Source: Pseudomonas phenolilytica
GTDB taxonomy: Bacteria > Pseudomonadota > Gammaproteobacteria > Pseudomonadales > Pseudomonadaceae
Direction of reading: 5' to 3'
DNA length: 64,000 nt
NCBI RefSeq assembly: GCF_021432765.1
Contig: NZ_CP058908.1
Coordinates: 2,062,001 to 2,126,000 of the forward strand
Shown: positions 39,442 through 50,212 of the stretch, in pieces
How positions within the stretch are numbered: position 1 is the first letter of the stretch
How the letters are laid out: every line of letters starts with the position of its first letter
Program-made: the position numbers and the translations under genes
Notes under the pieces: generated by a model
What the model was told of the DNA's origin: nothing
Database searches by the model: none
Seen by the model: only the letters and a program-made list of their open reading frames with translations

Positions 39442-40851
39442 ATGTTCAATCGAAACAGCTGCTTCGCCTTTTTGGCGGGGCTGGCGTTGCTGGGGCAGGC
39501 GGTTGTTGCGCAAGCGGCGCTGCCGGATTTCACGCCGCTGGTAGAGAGCGCATCCCCGGCAGTGGTCAACATCAGCACCAAGCAGAAACTCCCGACACGT
39601 GGCGCGTCGGCGCAGATTCCCGATCTGGAGGGCTTGCCTCCGATCTTTCGGGAGTTCTTCGAGCGCAGTATTCCTCAATTACCCGACGGTCGCGGCCAGC
39701 AGCGCGAGGCGCAATCGCTGGGTTCGGGTTTCATCATTTCAGCTGATGGTTATGTGCTGACTAACAATCATGTCGTTGCAGACGCCGACGAGATCATTGT
39801 GCGTCTGCCCGATCGCAGTGAGTTGGAAGCCAAGCTGGTCGGTGCCGATCCGCGTACCGATGTTGCCGTGTTGAAAGTCGAGGGTGAGGGATTGCCGACC
39901 GTCAAACTGGGTGATTCCAGTGCGCTCAAGGTTGGCGAGTGGGTGTTGGCGATTGGCTCGCCGTTCGGCTTCGATCACACCGTGACCGCAGGTATTGTCA
40001 GCGCAACCGGGCGCAGTCTGCCGAACGAGAGCTATGTGCCGTTCATTCAGACCGATGTTGCGATCAACCCAGGCAACTCCGGCGGTCCGCTGTTTAATCT
40101 CGCGGGTGAAGTCGTCGGGATAAATTCGCAGATATTCACCCGGTCAGGCGGTTTCATGGGCTTGTCCTTCGCCATTCCGATCGATGTGGCGATGGATGTC
40201 GCCAATCAGCTGCGCACAGAGGGCAAGGTCAGTCGTGGGTGGCTGGGCGTGGTCATCCAGGAAGTGAACAAGGATCTGGCGGAGTCGTTCGGCCTCGAGC
40301 GTCCGGCCGGGGCTCTGGTGGCCCAGGTGATGGATGGTGGCCCAGCTGCTCGCGGTGGATTGCGCGTGGGTGACGTGATTCTGAGTATGAATGGTAAGCC
40401 CATCATCATGTCGGCTGATCTGCCGCACCTCGTCGGTGCGCTCAAGCCAGGAAGTACCGCTCGAATGGAAGTCGTACGCGAGGGTGAGCGGCGCGAGGTC
40501 AGCGTGCAGATCGGTGCGCTGCCGGAAGAGGGCGACGAAATCGCCGCGGCGGGCGCCGGGCCGGAGCAGAGCGACAACCGCCTGGGGGTCAAGGTTTCCG
40601 AGTTGACTGCGGAGCAGCGCGCCAGCTTGGATCTGCAGGGCGGGGTGGTTATCACCGAAATTCTAAATGGTCCGGCTGCGATGATCGGTCTGCGTCCGGG
40701 TGATGTGATCACGCATCTGAACAACCAGGCCATCGATTCAGCCAAGACCTTCGGTCGGGTGGCCGCCCAATTGCCTAAGAATCGTTCGGTATCGATGCGG
40801 GTGTTGCGTCAGGGACGCGCGAGCTTCATCACCTTCAAATTGGCGGAATGA
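39442..40851 (+). CDS. mucD: MucD periplasmic serine protease (DegP/Do family)
   Basis: Periplasmic protease/chaperone that removes misfolded envelope proteins and dampens AlgU. 469 residues: signal peptide 1-26, trypsin-like domain with catalytic triad His110 (TNNHVV), Asp140 (RTDVAVL) and Ser213 (NPGNSGGPLF), then two PDZ domains (GWLGVVIQEVN onward, and NRLGVKVSELT onward). 34 bases after mucC; last gene of the algU operon, ended by a strong terminator. An internal promoter, as reported in P. aeruginosa, could exist but is not obvious. Confidence 0.97.
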   Translation: MFNRNSCFAFLAGLALLGQAVVAQAALPDFTPLVESASPAVVNISTKQKLPTRGASAQIPDLEGLPPIFREFFERSIPQLPDGRGQQREAQSLGSGFIISADGYVLTNNHVVADADEIIVRLPDRSELEAKLVGADPRTDVAVLKVEGEGLPTVKLGDSSALKVGEWVLAIGSPFGFDHTVTAGIVSATGRSLPNESYVPFIQTDVAINPGNSGGPLFNLAGEVVGINSQIFTRSGGFMGLSFAIPIDVAMDVANQLRTEGKVSRGWLGVVIQEVNKDLAESFGLERPAGALVAQVMDGGPAARGGLRVGDVILSMNGKPIIMSADLPHLVGALKPGSTARMEVVREGERREVSVQIGALPEEGDEIAAAGAGPEQSDNRLGVKVSELTAEQRASLDLQGGVVITEILNGPAAMIGLRPGDVITHLNNQAIDSAKTFGRVAAQLPKNRSVSMRVLRQGRASFITFKLAE

Positions 40852-40867
40852 CGCGGGCGTCATGTTG

Positions 40868-40901
40868 AAGAAAAAGGGCGGCGATGGCCGCCCTTTTTCT
40901 T
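40868..40901 (+). terminator. Terminator of the algU-mucABCD operon
   Basis: A perfect 15-bp stem AAGAAAAAGGGCGGC / GCCGCCCTTTTTCTT with loop GATG, 16 bases after the mucD stop. Confidence 0.92.
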
Positions 40902-41026
40902 GTGTCCGCGTTATGCAAGTGAGTGTCGACCCGGTTGGGCGCGTGGCGCTCGCGGGGCTGATCAGTTAAACTTCGCGGCTATTTTCGGCGGGCAATCGGC
41001 CTGCGGCATTTTTCGAGTGTTCAGCT

Positions 41027-42826
41027 GTGAGTGACCTGAGTCATATCCGCAACTTCTCCATCATCGCCCACATCGACCATGGCAAGTCGACCCTGGCCGA
41101 TCGGTTCATTCAGATCTGCGGCGGCCTGTCCGAACGCGAGATGGAGGCTCAGGTCCTCGATTCCATGGATCTCGAGCGCGAGCGCGGCATCACGATCAAG
41201 GCGCACAGCGTGACCCTGCACTACAAAGCGCAGGACGGCAAAACCTACCAGCTGAACTTCATCGACACCCCTGGTCACGTCGACTTCACCTATGAAGTCA
41301 GCCGCTCGCTGGCGGCCTGTGAGGGCGCGCTGCTCGTGGTGGACGCTGGTCAGGGCGTCGAGGCGCAGTCGGTGGCCAACTGCTACACAGCCATCGAGCA
41401 AGGCCTCGAGGTCATGCCGGTGCTGAACAAGATGGACTTGCCCCAGGCCGAGCCGGAGCGGGTCAAGGAAGAGATCGAACACGTCATTGGTATTGACGCC
41501 ACCGACGCCGTGGCCTGCAGCGCCAAGAGCGGCATGGGGGTGGAGGATGTGCTGGAGCGCCTTGTGCAGATCATCCCGCCGCCCGAGGGAGATATCGAGG
41601 CGCCATTGCAGGCACTGATCATCGACTCCTGGTTCGACAACTATCTCGGCGTAGTGTCCCTGGTCCGCGTGCGCCACGGGCGAGTGAAGAAAGGCGACAA
41701 GATCCTCGTCAAGTCGACCGGCAAGATCCATCAGGTCGACAGTGTTGGCGTCTTTACTCCGAAGCACACTGCTACCGCCGATCTCAAGGCTGGCGAGGTG
41801 GGCTTCATCATCGCCGGCATCAAGGACATCCAGGGCGCCCCGGTGGGCGACACCCTGACCCTGTCCACGACCCCGGATGTCGAGGTGCTGCCGGGTTTCA
41901 AGCGGGTCAAGCCACAGGTCTATGCCGGCCTGTTCCCCGTCAGCTCGGATGATTTCGAAGACTTTCGCGACGCCTTGGAGAAACTGACGCTCAACGACGC
42001 CGCGCTGCAGTACGAGCCGGAAAGCTCCGACGCGCTGGGTTTCGGCTTCCGTATTGGTTTCCTTGGCATGCTGCATATGGAGATCATTCAGGAGCGCCTG
42101 GAGCGCGAGTACGACCTGGATCTGATCACCACCGCACCGACGGTAGTGTTCGAGGTGGTGCTGAAGAACGGCGACACCGTCTACGTCGACAACCCTTCCA
42201 AGCTGCCTGATCTGGCCTCGATTGCCGAGATGCGCGAGCCGATCTGCCGCGCCAACATCCTCGTGCCGCAGGATCACCTGGGCAGTGTGATCACCCTGTG
42301 CATCGAGAAGCGCGGCGTGCAGCGCGACATGCATTTCCTCGGCAGCCAGGTGCAGGTCAGCTATGACCTGCCGATGAACGAGGTGGTGATGGATTTCTTC
42401 GACCGCCTGAAGTCGGCCAGCCGCGGCTATGCCTCGCTGGATTACGGTTTCGACCGCTTCCAGCCGGCCAATCTGGTGCGTCTGGACGTACTCATCAACG
42501 GCGAGCGAGTCGATGCGCTGGCGCTGATCGTCCACCGCGACAACGCGGCGTACAAGGGGCGCCAGCTGGTGGAGAAGATGAAGGAACTGATCCCACGGCA
42601 GATGTTCGACGTGGCGATTCAGGCGGCCATCGGCGGGCAGGTGATCGCGCGCTCGACGGTCAAGGCGCTTCGGAAGAACGTCCTCGCCAAGTGCTATGGC
42701 GGTGACGTCAGCCGCAAGCGCAAGCTGCTGGAGAAGCAGAAGGCGGGCAAGAAGCGTATGAAGCAGGTCGGCAGCGTGGAGATTCCACAAGAGGCGTTCC
42801 TCGCGGTACTGAAGGTAGATAGCTGA
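41027..42826 (+). CDS. lepA: Elongation factor 4 (LepA)
   Basis: Ribosome-associated GTPase that can back-translocate stalled ribosomes and assists 30S biogenesis. 599 residues: GTPase domain with [13 protein letters not shown] (P-loop), DTPGHVDF and NKMDLPQA, domain II, EF-G-like domains III and V, and the LepA-specific C-terminal domain ([20 protein letters not shown], quoted short as [15 protein letters not shown]). GTG start at 41027. One base precedes lepB, forming the lepA-lepB pair. Confidence 0.98.
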   Translation: MSDLSHIRNFSIIAHIDHGKSTLADRFIQICGGLSEREMEAQVLDSMDLERERGITIKAHSVTLHYKAQDGKTYQLNFIDTPGHVDFTYEVSRSLAACEGALLVVDAGQGVEAQSVANCYTAIEQGLEVMPVLNKMDLPQAEPERVKEEIEHVIGIDATDAVACSAKSGMGVEDVLERLVQIIPPPEGDIEAPLQALIIDSWFDNYLGVVSLVRVRHGRVKKGDKILVKSTGKIHQVDSVGVFTPKHTATADLKAGEVGFIIAGIKDIQGAPVGDTLTLSTTPDVEVLPGFKRVKPQVYAGLFPVSSDDFEDFRDALEKLTLNDAALQYEPESSDALGFGFRIGFLGMLHMEIIQERLEREYDLDLITTAPTVVFEVVLKNGDTVYVDNPSKLPDLASIAEMREPICRANILVPQDHLGSVITLCIEKRGVQRDMHFLGSQVQVSYDLPMNEVVMDFFDRLKSASRGYASLDYGFDRFQPANLVRLDVLINGERVDALALIVHRDNAAYKGRQLVEKMKELIPRQMFDVAIQAAIGGQVIARSTVKALRKNVLAKCYGGDVSRKRKLLEKQKAGKKRMKQVGSVEIPQEAFLAVLKVDS

Positions 42827-42827
42827 T

Positions 42828-43682
42828 ATGTCGATCAATTTCCCGCTGGTGCTGGTCCTTGCGGTCATTGTCTGTGGGCTGCTGGCGCTGAGCGACCTGC
42901 TGTTCTTCGCGCCCAGGCGTCGCGCCGCCATCGCCAGTTATGAGGGGCGCAATGGTGCGATCGATTCGGCTACGCTCGAAGCGCTCAGCCGCGAGCCGGT
43001 ACTGATCGAGTACGGCAAATCGTTTTTCCCCGTGCTGGCGATCGTGTTGGTGCTGCGCTCGTTTCTGGTCGAGCCGTTTCAGATTCCCTCGGGATCGATG
43101 AAGCCGACGCTGGAAGTGGGCGATTTCATTCTGGTCAACAAGTTTGCCTATGGCATTCGCCTTCCGGTGGTTGATACCAAGATCGTCGAGGTAAGCGACC
43201 CGCAGCGTGGCGACGTCATGGTGTTCCGCTATCCGAGCGATCCGAACGTCAACTACATCAAGCGGGTGGTCGGCTTGCCGGGCGACGTGATTCGCTACAG
43301 CAGTGAACGTCGGCTGTACGTCAACGATCAGCTCGTGGCCGAGACATTGATTGGCGACGAGCCGGGCAGTCTGGGCAGTGCGCGCCTGTATCGCGAGAAA
43401 CTGGGCGAGGTAGAGCATCTGATCCGTAAGGAAATGGGGCGATATCGGATGGAGCCCAGCCGCCAATGGACGGTCCCGCAAGGCCATTACTTCATGATGG
43501 GCGACAATCGCGATAATTCGAATGACAGTCGCTATTGGCAGGATGATGCGATCCCCACGACATTGGCCGGAATGGTACCGGATCGCAATATCGTCGGTAA
43601 GGCATTCGCGGTGTGGATGAGCTGGCCGGATCCAAAGTTCAGCAACCTGCCGCATTTCTCCCGCGTGGGGCTGATTCACTAA
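42828..43682 (+). CDS. lepB: Signal peptidase I
   Basis: Inner-membrane leader peptidase with Ser/Lys dyad. 284 residues: two N-terminal membrane segments (about 5-27 and 66-78), catalytic Ser90 in IPSGSMKPTLE and Lys145 in YIKRVVGLPGD, plus the GDNRDNSNDSRYW box. Positions correspond to E. coli Ser91 and Lys146. One base separates it from lepA. Confidence 0.98.
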   Translation: MSINFPLVLVLAVIVCGLLALSDLLFFAPRRRAAIASYEGRNGAIDSATLEALSREPVLIEYGKSFFPVLAIVLVLRSFLVEPFQIPSGSMKPTLEVGDFILVNKFAYGIRLPVVDTKIVEVSDPQRGDVMVFRYPSDPNVNYIKRVVGLPGDVIRYSSERRLYVNDQLVAETLIGDEPGSLGSARLYREKLGEVEHLIRKEMGRYRMEPSRQWTVPQGHYFMMGDNRDNSNDSRYWQDDAIPTTLAGMVPDRNIVGKAFAVWMSWPDPKFSNLPHFSRVGLIH

Positions 43683-43772
43683 GCTGTGAATTATGGCCTC
43701 CGCGCCAGCAGCATGGCTGTTTATAGTGGCGCTGCCCCGATCGGTGGGTATCGCAACGACATAGAGGTCGAC

Positions 43773-44150
43773 ATGAGCTTTGCGCATTCGCAAAAAGGGC
43801 TGTCCATGCTCAGCTGGATCATGGTGCTGGCGCTGGTAGCATTTCTGGCCAGCACGGCATTTAAGATGCTTCCTCACTACTTTGACTACATGTCCATGGA
43901 CAAGATCATCCAGTCCGTGGAAACCGATACGGCAGCGGAAGTCCGCAGCGTGGGCGAGTTCTATACTCATGTCAGCAAGGGCATGCAGGTCAACGGTATT
44001 CAGGACGTCAATCTGAAAGAAGTGCTCAAGGTCGAGATCCAGGAAAACGAATTCCGAGCGCACCTGAAGTACGAAAAACGCGAGCCGCTGATCCGCAATC
44101 TCGATCTGGTGGCCAACTTCGACAAACACTATCGCCTAAGGATGCCGTGA
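43773..44150 (+). CDS. DUF4845 membrane protein
   Basis: 125 residues with one N-terminal membrane segment ([22 protein letters not shown], about 12-33) and a periplasmic domain containing [18 protein letters not shown]. The family lies between lepB and rnc throughout Pseudomonas and related bacteria, suggesting a conserved but unknown role near protein export or RNA processing. I start at the ATG at 43773 ([12 protein letters not shown]); the frame is open further upstream without conservation. Stop overlaps the rnc GTG start (GTGA). Confidence 0.9.
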   Translation: MSFAHSQKGLSMLSWIMVLALVAFLASTAFKMLPHYFDYMSMDKIIQSVETDTAAEVRSVGEFYTHVSKGMQVNGIQDVNLKEVLKVEIQENEFRAHLKYEKREPLIRNLDLVANFDKHYRLRMP

Positions 44151-44836
44151 GCACTTCGCTAGCCCGCCTCGAGCGCAAGCTCGGCTACCAATTCAAGGAT
44201 CAGGAGCTGATGCTCCTGGCGCTGACCCATCGCAGCTACGCCGGGCGCAATAACGAGCGCCTGGAGTTTCTTGGTGATGCGATCCTCAACTTCATCGCTG
44301 GCGAAGCGCTGTTTCATCACTTCACCCAGGCGCGGGAAGGCCAGCTATCGCGCCTGCGGGCGCGACTGGTGAAAGGCGAGACCCTGGCGGTGCTGGCGCG
44401 TGGTTTCGAGCTCGGCGACCACCTCAGGCTGGGCTCTGGCGAGCTCAAGAGCGGTGGTTTTCGCCGTGAATCCATTCTTGCCGATACGCTCGAAGCACTG
44501 ATCGGTGCCATCTACCTGGATGCCGGCATGGAGGCCGCGCGCGAGCGCGTTCTCGCCTGGTTGGCCAACGAGTTGCAGGGGCTGACCTTGGTCGATACCA
44601 ACAAGGATCCGAAAACGCGACTGCAGGAGTTCCTGCAATCGCGCGCCTGCGAGCTGCCGCGCTACGAGGTGGTGGATATCCAGGGAGAGCCGCACTGCCG
44701 AACGTTTTACGTGGAATGCCAGGTGGCGCTGCTGGTGGACAAGACGCGCGGACAGGGTGCCAGTCGCCGCATCGCTGAACAGGTTGCCGCGGCAGCCGCA
44801 CTGATCGCCCTCGGCGTGGAGAACGGAAATGACTGA
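44147..44836 (+). CDS. rnc: Ribonuclease III
   Basis: Double-strand-specific endoribonuclease processing rRNA precursors and mRNAs. 229 residues: catalytic signature [13 protein letters not shown] (about 37-49), then the second acidic motif [14 protein letters not shown], and a C-terminal dsRNA-binding domain ([22 protein letters not shown]). GTG start coupled to the DUF4845 gene; overlaps era by eight bases. Confidence 0.98.
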   Translation: MSTSLARLERKLGYQFKDQELMLLALTHRSYAGRNNERLEFLGDAILNFIAGEALFHHFTQAREGQLSRLRARLVKGETLAVLARGFELGDHLRLGSGELKSGGFRRESILADTLEALIGAIYLDAGMEAARERVLAWLANELQGLTLVDTNKDPKTRLQEFLQSRACELPRYEVVDIQGEPHCRTFYVECQVALLVDKTRGQGASRRIAEQVAAAAALIALGVENGND

Positions 44837-45740
44837 CCAGCAGCTGCAATCGGAAGATGTCAGTCGTTGTGGTTATGTAGCCATTGTCGGGCGGCCGAAC
44901 GTCGGCAAGTCGACGCTGCTGAACCACATCCTCGGGCAGAAATTGGCGATCACTTCGCGTAAGCCGCAGACCACCCGCCACAATATGCTCGGGATCAAGA
45001 CTGAGGGTGCCGTGCAGGCGGTCTACGTTGATACCCCAGGTCTGCACAAGAACGGTGAGACGGCGCTCAATCGCTACATGAACCGGACTGCCGCCTCGGC
45101 GCTGAAGGATGTCGACGTGGTCATCTTCGTTGTCGACCGCACCCGCTGGACCGACGAGGATCAGGCTGTGCTCGAGCGGGTACGGTACGTCACCGGGCCG
45201 CTGATCGTCGCAGTGAACAAGACCGACCGTATCGAGGACAAGGCCGAGCTGCTGCCGCACCTGCGCTGGCTCGCCGAGCAGCTGCCGAACGCCGAGATCG
45301 TGCCGATTTCCGCACAGCACGGACAGAACCTTGAAACGCTGGAGCAACTCGTAGCCGAGCGTCTACCGGAGAGCGAGCACTTTTTCCCGGAAGATCAGAT
45401 CACCGATCGCAGCAGCCGCTTCCTTGCCGCTGAACTGGTGCGCGAAAAGATCATGCGTCAGCTCGGCGCCGAGGTGCCGTACCAGATCACCGTGGAGATC
45501 GAGGACTTCAAGCAGGAAGGTCCCGTACTGCACATCCATGCGCTCATTCTGGTGGAGCGCGACGGACAGAAGAAGATCATCATCGGCGACAAGGGCGAGC
45601 GCATCAAACGCATCGGCCAGGAAGCGCGCAAGGACATGGAGGTGCTGTTCGACTCCAAGGTCATGCTCAACCTGTGGGTCAAGGTGAAAGGCGGCTGGTC
45701 CGACGACGAGCGCGCGCTGCATTCGCTGGGTTATAACTGA
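44829..45740 (+). CDS. era: GTPase Era
   Basis: 16S rRNA-binding GTPase for 30S maturation. 303 residues: P-loop GRPNVGKST (21-29), the DTPGLHK switch, NKTD, and a C-terminal KH domain with [21 protein letters not shown]. Translation overlaps rnc by eight bases. Operon lepA-lepB-DUF4845-rnc-era-recO-pdxJ. Confidence 0.98.
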   Translation: MTDQQLQSEDVSRCGYVAIVGRPNVGKSTLLNHILGQKLAITSRKPQTTRHNMLGIKTEGAVQAVYVDTPGLHKNGETALNRYMNRTAASALKDVDVVIFVVDRTRWTDEDQAVLERVRYVTGPLIVAVNKTDRIEDKAELLPHLRWLAEQLPNAEIVPISAQHGQNLETLEQLVAERLPESEHFFPEDQITDRSSRFLAAELVREKIMRQLGAEVPYQITVEIEDFKQEGPVLHIHALILVERDGQKKIIIGDKGERIKRIGQEARKDMEVLFDSKVMLNLWVKVKGGWSDDERALHSLGYN

Positions 45741-45810
45741 CGCCGTAGCGACCAGCCTCTGCCAGCGGCAGGCGCGCCCGCTGCCGGCTCGACTCGAGCG
45801 TCACCGACCG

Positions 45811-46512
45811 ATGGATTTCACCTCTCCCCAACCTGCCTTCGTTCTGCACAGCCGTCCCTACAAGGAAAGCAGCGCGCTGGTCGATCTGCTCACGCCCCTG
45901 GGAAGGCTGCGCGCGGTCATGCGCGCGGCCCGTGGCAAGGCCGGCAGCCTGATTCGCCCGTTCGTCTCGCTGGAGGTGGAACTGCGCGGCAAATCCGACC
46001 TCAAGACCATCGCTCGCCTCGAAGGCGCCGGGCCGGCGCACTGGCTCGATGGCCAGGCGTTGTTCGGCGGGCTGTACCTCAACGAATTGCTGATCCGCTT
46101 GCTGCCAGTCGAAGATGCCCATCCGGCGCTGTTCCAGCATTACGTGGCCACGCTGCCGGCGCTGGCGGCGCACCGGCCGCTGGAACCGTTGCTGCGAGCG
46201 TTCGAATGGCGTCTGCTCGGCGAGCTGGGCTATGGTTTCGCCCTCGAGACCGATATCGCTGGCCGGCCGATCGAGCCGCAGCGTCTCTACCGGCTGCTGC
46301 CCGACGCCGGGCTCGAACCGGTCGAGTCGTTCCAGCCAGGGTTGTTCAGCGGAGCCGAGTTGCTGGCGATGGCCGAGGCCGATTGGCAGGTGTCCGGTGC
46401 GCTCGCGGCCGCCAAACGACTGATGCGCCAGGCGCTGGCACCGCATCTGGGCGGTCGACCGTTGGTCAGCCGCGAACTGTTCATGAATCTGAAGGAGGCC
46501 CCGCGTGGCTGA
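45811..46512 (+). CDS. recO: DNA repair protein RecO
   Basis: RecFOR-pathway mediator that helps load RecA and anneals ssDNA. 233 residues: N-terminal OB fold ([25 protein letters not shown]) and a helical C-terminal domain ([23 protein letters not shown]). Lacks the zinc cysteines found in some RecO proteins, as usual in gammaproteobacteria. 70 bases after era; overlaps pdxJ by eight bases. Confidence 0.96.
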   Translation: MDFTSPQPAFVLHSRPYKESSALVDLLTPLGRLRAVMRAARGKAGSLIRPFVSLEVELRGKSDLKTIARLEGAGPAHWLDGQALFGGLYLNELLIRLLPVEDAHPALFQHYVATLPALAAHRPLEPLLRAFEWRLLGELGYGFALETDIAGRPIEPQRLYRLLPDAGLEPVESFQPGLFSGAELLAMAEADWQVSGALAAAKRLMRQALAPHLGGRPLVSRELFMNLKEAPRG

Positions 46513-47251
46513 AGCCAATCGAATTCTGCTCGGCGTCAACGTCGATCATATTGCTACGTTGCGCCAAGCGCGTGGCACGCGTTACCCGGATCCGGTCAAG
46601 GCGGCGCTGGATGCCGAAGAAGCCGGGGCAGACGGCATCACCGTGCATCTGCGCGAGGACCGTCGGCATATCCAGGAGCGTGACGTGTTGCTGATGAAGG
46701 ACGTTCTGCAGACGCGGATGAACTTCGAGATGGGCGTCACCGAAGCCATGCTTGCCTTTGCCGAGCAGCTGCGCCCGGAGCATGTCTGTCTGGTGCCGGA
46801 AACCCGCCAGGAGCTAACGACCGAAGGTGGGTTGGATGTCGCCGGCCAGGAAGCGCGCATCCGCGCCGCGGTCGAGCGCCTGCATGCTTGCGGCGCCGAG
46901 GTTTCGCTGTTTATCGATGCCGACCCGAGGCAGATCGAGGCGGCGGCGCGCATTGGGGCGCCAGCCATCGAGTTGCACACCGGCCGCTATGCCGACGCGC
47001 ACGGTGCAGCCGAGCGTGCCTGCGAGCTGGCGCGCATCCGCGAGGGGGTCGAGGCCGGGCTCAGCCACGGACTGATCGTCAATGCCGGGCACGGGCTGCA
47101 TTACCACAACACCGAGGCGATCGCCGCGATCCGCGGGATCAACGAGCTGAACATCGGCCACGCCATCGTTGCGCATGCGCTGTTCGTCGGGTTCAAGCAG
47201 GCGGTAGCGGAAATGAAGCAGTTGATACTCGCGGCTGCCGCGCGGGGTTGA
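46505..47251 (+). CDS. pdxJ: Pyridoxine 5'-phosphate synthase
   Basis: Condenses 1-deoxyxylulose 5-phosphate with 3-amino-2-oxopropyl phosphate to form PNP. 248-residue TIM barrel: [24 protein letters not shown], then [11 protein letters not shown], and the phosphate site [18 protein letters not shown] start at 46505. Last of the rnc-era-recO-pdxJ series. Confidence 0.98.
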   Translation: MAEANRILLGVNVDHIATLRQARGTRYPDPVKAALDAEEAGADGITVHLREDRRHIQERDVLLMKDVLQTRMNFEMGVTEAMLAFAEQLRPEHVCLVPETRQELTTEGGLDVAGQEARIRAAVERLHACGAEVSLFIDADPRQIEAAARIGAPAIELHTGRYADAHGAAERACELARIREGVEAGLSHGLIVNAGHGLHYHNTEAIAAIRGINELNIGHAIVAHALFVGFKQAVAEMKQLILAAAARG

Positions 47252-47260
47252 GTGCGCAGC

Positions 47261-47290
47261 GGCGGAAAAGAGCTTCGCGCGTTTTCCGCC
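47261..47290. repeat. 9-bp inverted repeat between pdxJ and cmoB
   Basis: GGCGGAAAA and TTTTCCGCC with a 12-base loop, lying between the convergent pdxJ and cmoB. It could act as a weak terminator in both directions, but the T-tract is inside the stem rather than after it. Confidence 0.5.
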
Positions 47291-48252
47291 TACGGCTTGC
47301 GCGCCAGCAACACGGCGCGCATGGGCGCCGGCAGGCCCTCCAGGGTTCTGCTATGGTCCTGCGGATCGAGAAAATCGGGAAGCGACTGGTAGCGCATCCA
47401 TTCGGTGCTGCGCTGTTCTTCGACGCGGGTCACGCTGACATCCACGCAGCGGACGTCGACGAAGCCGGCCCGGCGCAGCCAGAGTTCCAGCGCGGACACC
47501 GAAGGCAGGAACCAGACGTTGCGCATCTGCGCGTAACGGTCCTCGGGTACCAGCGCGGTGTTTTCGTCGCCGTCGACTACCAATGTCTCCAGCACCAGTT
47601 CGCCACCCCGGATCAGGCAGTCCTTCAGGTCGAGCAGGTGGTCGATGGGCGAGCGGCGGTGGTAGAGCACACCCATGGAGAATACGGTCTCGAAGCCTTC
47701 GAGCTTCGCGGGTAACTCTTCCAGCGCGAAGGGCAGGTGCCACACCGGCAGCTCCGGCAGGTAACGCTTCATCGCATGGAACTGGCAGAAGAACAGCCAG
47801 TTGGGATCGACGCCCACCACACTGTCGGCGCCGGCGCCGAGCATGCGCCACATGTAGTAGCCGTTGCCGCAGCCGACATCGAGGATGCGCTTGCCGACCA
47901 GATCCAGATGCGGCGCGACGCGCTGCCACTTCCAGTCCGAGCGCCACTCGGTGTCCACATGCACGCCGAACACCTCGAACGGTCCCTTGCGCCAGGGCGA
48001 GAGTCCCATCAGGGCTTCGCGGGTCGCCTGACGGGTCGCGTCGTCGCAACCGGCCTCCAGACGAAAGCCGTCACGCAGTTCGATTGCCGCAGGCGTCAGC
48101 GCGGGCAGCGCGTCGACGGCGCGGCGCCAGCGTGGCAAGTCGCCGTGGCCGATTTCCAGCTTGGCGTTCAGCTGCTGCTGCACGCCATTGGCCCAGGCGG
48201 CCAGCGGAGTGCCGGCCAGGCGCCAGGCGAGGGGAGTCAGGTCGAGATTCAT
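47290..48252 (-). CDS. cmoB: tRNA U34 carboxymethyltransferase CmoB
   Basis: Transfers a carboxymethyl group from carboxy-SAM to 5-hydroxyuridine-34 to make cmo5U in tRNA anticodons. 320 residues: [22 protein letters not shown] is represented here by [20 protein letters not shown], and the Rossmann motif [19 protein letters not shown]. Start is the ATG at 48252 ([12 protein letters not shown]), overlapping the cmoA stop (ATGA). Convergent with pdxJ. Confidence 0.97.
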   Translation of the reverse strand: MNLDLTPLAWRLAGTPLAAWANGVQQQLNAKLEIGHGDLPRWRRAVDALPALTPAAIELRDGFRLEAGCDDATRQATREALMGLSPWRKGPFEVFGVHVDTEWRSDWKWQRVAPHLDLVGKRILDVGCGNGYYMWRMLGAGADSVVGVDPNWLFFCQFHAMKRYLPELPVWHLPFALEELPAKLEGFETVFSMGVLYHRRSPIDHLLDLKDCLIRGGELVLETLVVDGDENTALVPEDRYAQMRNVWFLPSVSALELWLRRAGFVDVRCVDVSVTRVEEQRSTEWMRYQSLPDFLDPQDHSRTLEGLPAPMRAVLLARKP

Positions 48253-48992
48253 GGCAGGGCGATCAGCGAGGCAAAGTTCAGACACTGGAACCAAGGCACA
48301 ACCTTGGAGAAACCGGCATCCAGCAGGCGCTGGCGGTGGACTTCCAGGCTGTCCGGCTTCATCACGTTCTCGATGGCACTGCGCTTCTGCGCGATTTCCA
48401 GTTCGCTGTAGCCGTTGGCGCGTTTGAAGGCGATGTGCAGGTCGGTGAGCAGCTGCTGTTCGCCTTCATCGGCGAAACGCAGTTTTTCCGAGAGGATCAG
48501 CGCACCGCCCGGTATCAGTGTCTGGCGAATGGCCCCGAGCAGCGCGGGACGCTGCTCGGGGGCGATGAACTGCAGGGTGAAATTCAGCGCAACCAGCGAA
48601 CTCGGCTGAAATTCCAGCGCGAGAATGTCGCGTTCGATCACCTCGACTGGCAGCAGCTCCTGGAAAATCGAATCCTGTGCATGCAAATACTCGCGGCAGC
48701 GCTCGACCATGGCCGCGGAGTTGTCCACGGCCAGCACCCGGCAGTTGTCGGCCTTCACATGGCGGCGCAGCGCCTGGGTCACCGCGCCCAGCGAGCAGCC
48801 CAGGTCGTACAGGCATGTGTTTGGCTGGGCGAACTGCGCGGCGATCACGCCGATGTTCTCGACGATCGCCGGATAGCCGGGCACCGAGCGCTTGATCATG
48901 TCGGGGAAGACGCGCACCACGTCCTCGTTGAACACGAAATCAGCGACCCGCGCCTGAGGGGTGGCGTAGATGCGGTCGGGGAGTTGCGTCAC
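48249..48992 (-). CDS. cmoA: Carboxy-S-adenosyl-L-methionine synthase CmoA
   Basis: Makes carboxy-SAM from SAM and prephenate for CmoB. 247 residues: [21 protein letters not shown] and the SAM-binding [14 protein letters not shown], then [16 protein letters not shown]. Stop overlaps cmoB start by four bases, so the two are translationally coupled and expected to be made together. Confidence 0.97.
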   Translation of the reverse strand: MTQLPDRIYATPQARVADFVFNEDVVRVFPDMIKRSVPGYPAIVENIGVIAAQFAQPNTCLYDLGCSLGAVTQALRRHVKADNCRVLAVDNSAAMVERCREYLHAQDSIFQELLPVEVIERDILALEFQPSSLVALNFTLQFIAPEQRPALLGAIRQTLIPGGALILSEKLRFADEGEQQLLTDLHIAFKRANGYSELEIAQKRSAIENVMKPDSLEVHRQRLLDAGFSKVVPWFQCLNFASLIALP

Positions 48993-49054
48993 GGCTGCCT
49001 TCCGGGCGAAGCAAAAAAGGCGCGCATTTTAGCTCAAGTGCAGCGCCCGTTCGC

Positions 49055-49624
49055 TCATTTCAGCTGATCGGAAAGAAACTCCCCGGCACCCTGCAGCGGC
49101 CCCAACGGGTTGCGTTGGACCTGATAACGGCGGATCTGCGGCTCGCCGTTGCTCACCTTGTGAACCAGCACGTCGTCCACCAGGACGAACACGGCACGCA
49201 GATTCCAGCCTTGCACCTGACGATTCTTGCGGAAGTTCAGCACGTCCGCCCAGAAGCTGCCGACGCGCTGGCTGTCGGTCTGGGTGAACTCGAAGGCGTA
49301 GCCGTTACAGCGCTCCTTGGCCTCCAGACAGCGGACCAGGCTGTCCGGCAGGTAGTCGATGGGAATGTTCGGCTGCACGAACAGCATGCGCACGTCGAGG
49401 AACGAGAGGATACGGCCATTGCCCCCTTGCTGCGGATCGAAGCCGAGGGTGAACAGCTCGCTGCGCGTGGTGCGACCGGGAATGGCGCGCTCGAAGCTGG
49501 TTTCGGCGTCCAGATAATCGCGGAAGGTCGAACTGACCTCTGCTCGCTCGCTGGGTAGCAGGTTGCCGCAACCGGCCAGCAGGGCCAGTGCGCAGCACAG
49601 TGGGTACGCTCTGAAGCCGTCCAT
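49055..49624 (-). CDS. Predicted lipoprotein of unknown function
   Basis: 189 residues. Lipobox LLAGC with the lipidated Cys at residue 19. The mature part has TRSELFTLGFDPQQGGN and a region RILSFLDVRMLFVQPNIPIDYLP, then GWNLRAVFVLVDDVLVHKVSNGEP. The mixture resembles small outer-membrane-assembly lipoprotein folds of the SmpA/BamE kind (TRSELF-like start then a beta hairpin), but I cannot confirm this. GGGGGAAAGGGAA precedes the ATG. Lies after cmoA on the same strand with 60 bases between. Confidence 0.8.
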   Translation of the reverse strand: MDGFRAYPLCCALALLAGCGNLLPSERAEVSSTFRDYLDAETSFERAIPGRTTRSELFTLGFDPQQGGNGRILSFLDVRMLFVQPNIPIDYLPDSLVRCLEAKERCNGYAFEFTQTDSQRVGSFWADVLNFRKNRQVQGWNLRAVFVLVDDVLVHKVSNGEPQIRRYQVQRNPLGPLQGAGEFLSDQLK

Positions 49625-49734
49625 TTCCCTTTCCCCCGACAGCTGACGATCCCTGTGTTTGGTATAGGCGATTTTCAGGATTTCTGCCGGGCGGAAGCGG
49701 GGGATTTACGGCTGTAATGGTCTGGCGCGGCAGG

Positions 49735-50139
49735 CTACTGGCTGACGTGGATGCGGCAGTCCAGCGTTCGGGCCGGGGCGACACCGATCTCCCACGGTCG
49801 GGCGTAATCGAGGGCGAGCAGGGCCTCTCCAGGCGTCACAGCGCGGAAGCGCCAGGTCGATACGCCCGCGCTACCCACCAGGCCCGCGTCCTCGGGCACG
49901 GTGTACACCTCGGGACCTAGCAGTTTGAGCTGCGGCGCGCCGTCGGCACGCACGGTCCAGCGAAAACCGGTGGTGGGGTTGCTCGGCAGACGCAGGTTGA
50001 ACTCCTGGCCGGCGCTCAATCGCAGCGGCTGGCAGTGGCTCGGATGGTTCTCCAGCGTCAACGTGCTGGGTGCTTGCTGCGCGCAGGCGCTGAGCAGCAG
50101 CGCGGCGGTGGGAACGAATGCACGACGGAGAAAGGACAT
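49735..50139 (-). CDS. Chagasin-type cysteine protease inhibitor (I42 family) lipoprotein
   Basis: 134 residues from the ATG at 50139; a GTG nine bases upstream is possible. Lipobox LLSAC places lipidated Cys at 19. The three chagasin loops are visible: NPTTGFRW (54-61), GSAGVSTW (89-96) and ARPWE (113-117), matching the NPTTG, GxGG and RPW pattern of I42 inhibitors of papain-like proteases, except that the middle loop reads GSAG. Homologues occur in P. aeruginosa. Target protease unknown. Confidence 0.85.
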   Translation of the reverse strand: MSFLRRAFVPTAALLLSACAQQAPSTLTLENHPSHCQPLRLSAGQEFNLRLPSNPTTGFRWTVRADGAPQLKLLGPEVYTVPEDAGLVGSAGVSTWRFRAVTPGEALLALDYARPWEIGVAPARTLDCRIHVSQ

Positions 50140-50212
50140 GGACGGCACCGGTTACATGGAGGTGCTAAGGATAGCCGTCCTGCCGATGCAGCCCCAAGCC
50201 CCTGCCGCTGGG

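Noticed and set aside
41021..42931. 636-codon minus-strand frame opposite lepA
   Set aside because: Shadow of lepA; no domain, no conserved N-terminus.
47261..47290. Inverted repeat after pdxJ as a normal terminator
   Set aside because: The T-tract lies within the stem instead of following it, so I list it only as an inverted repeat.
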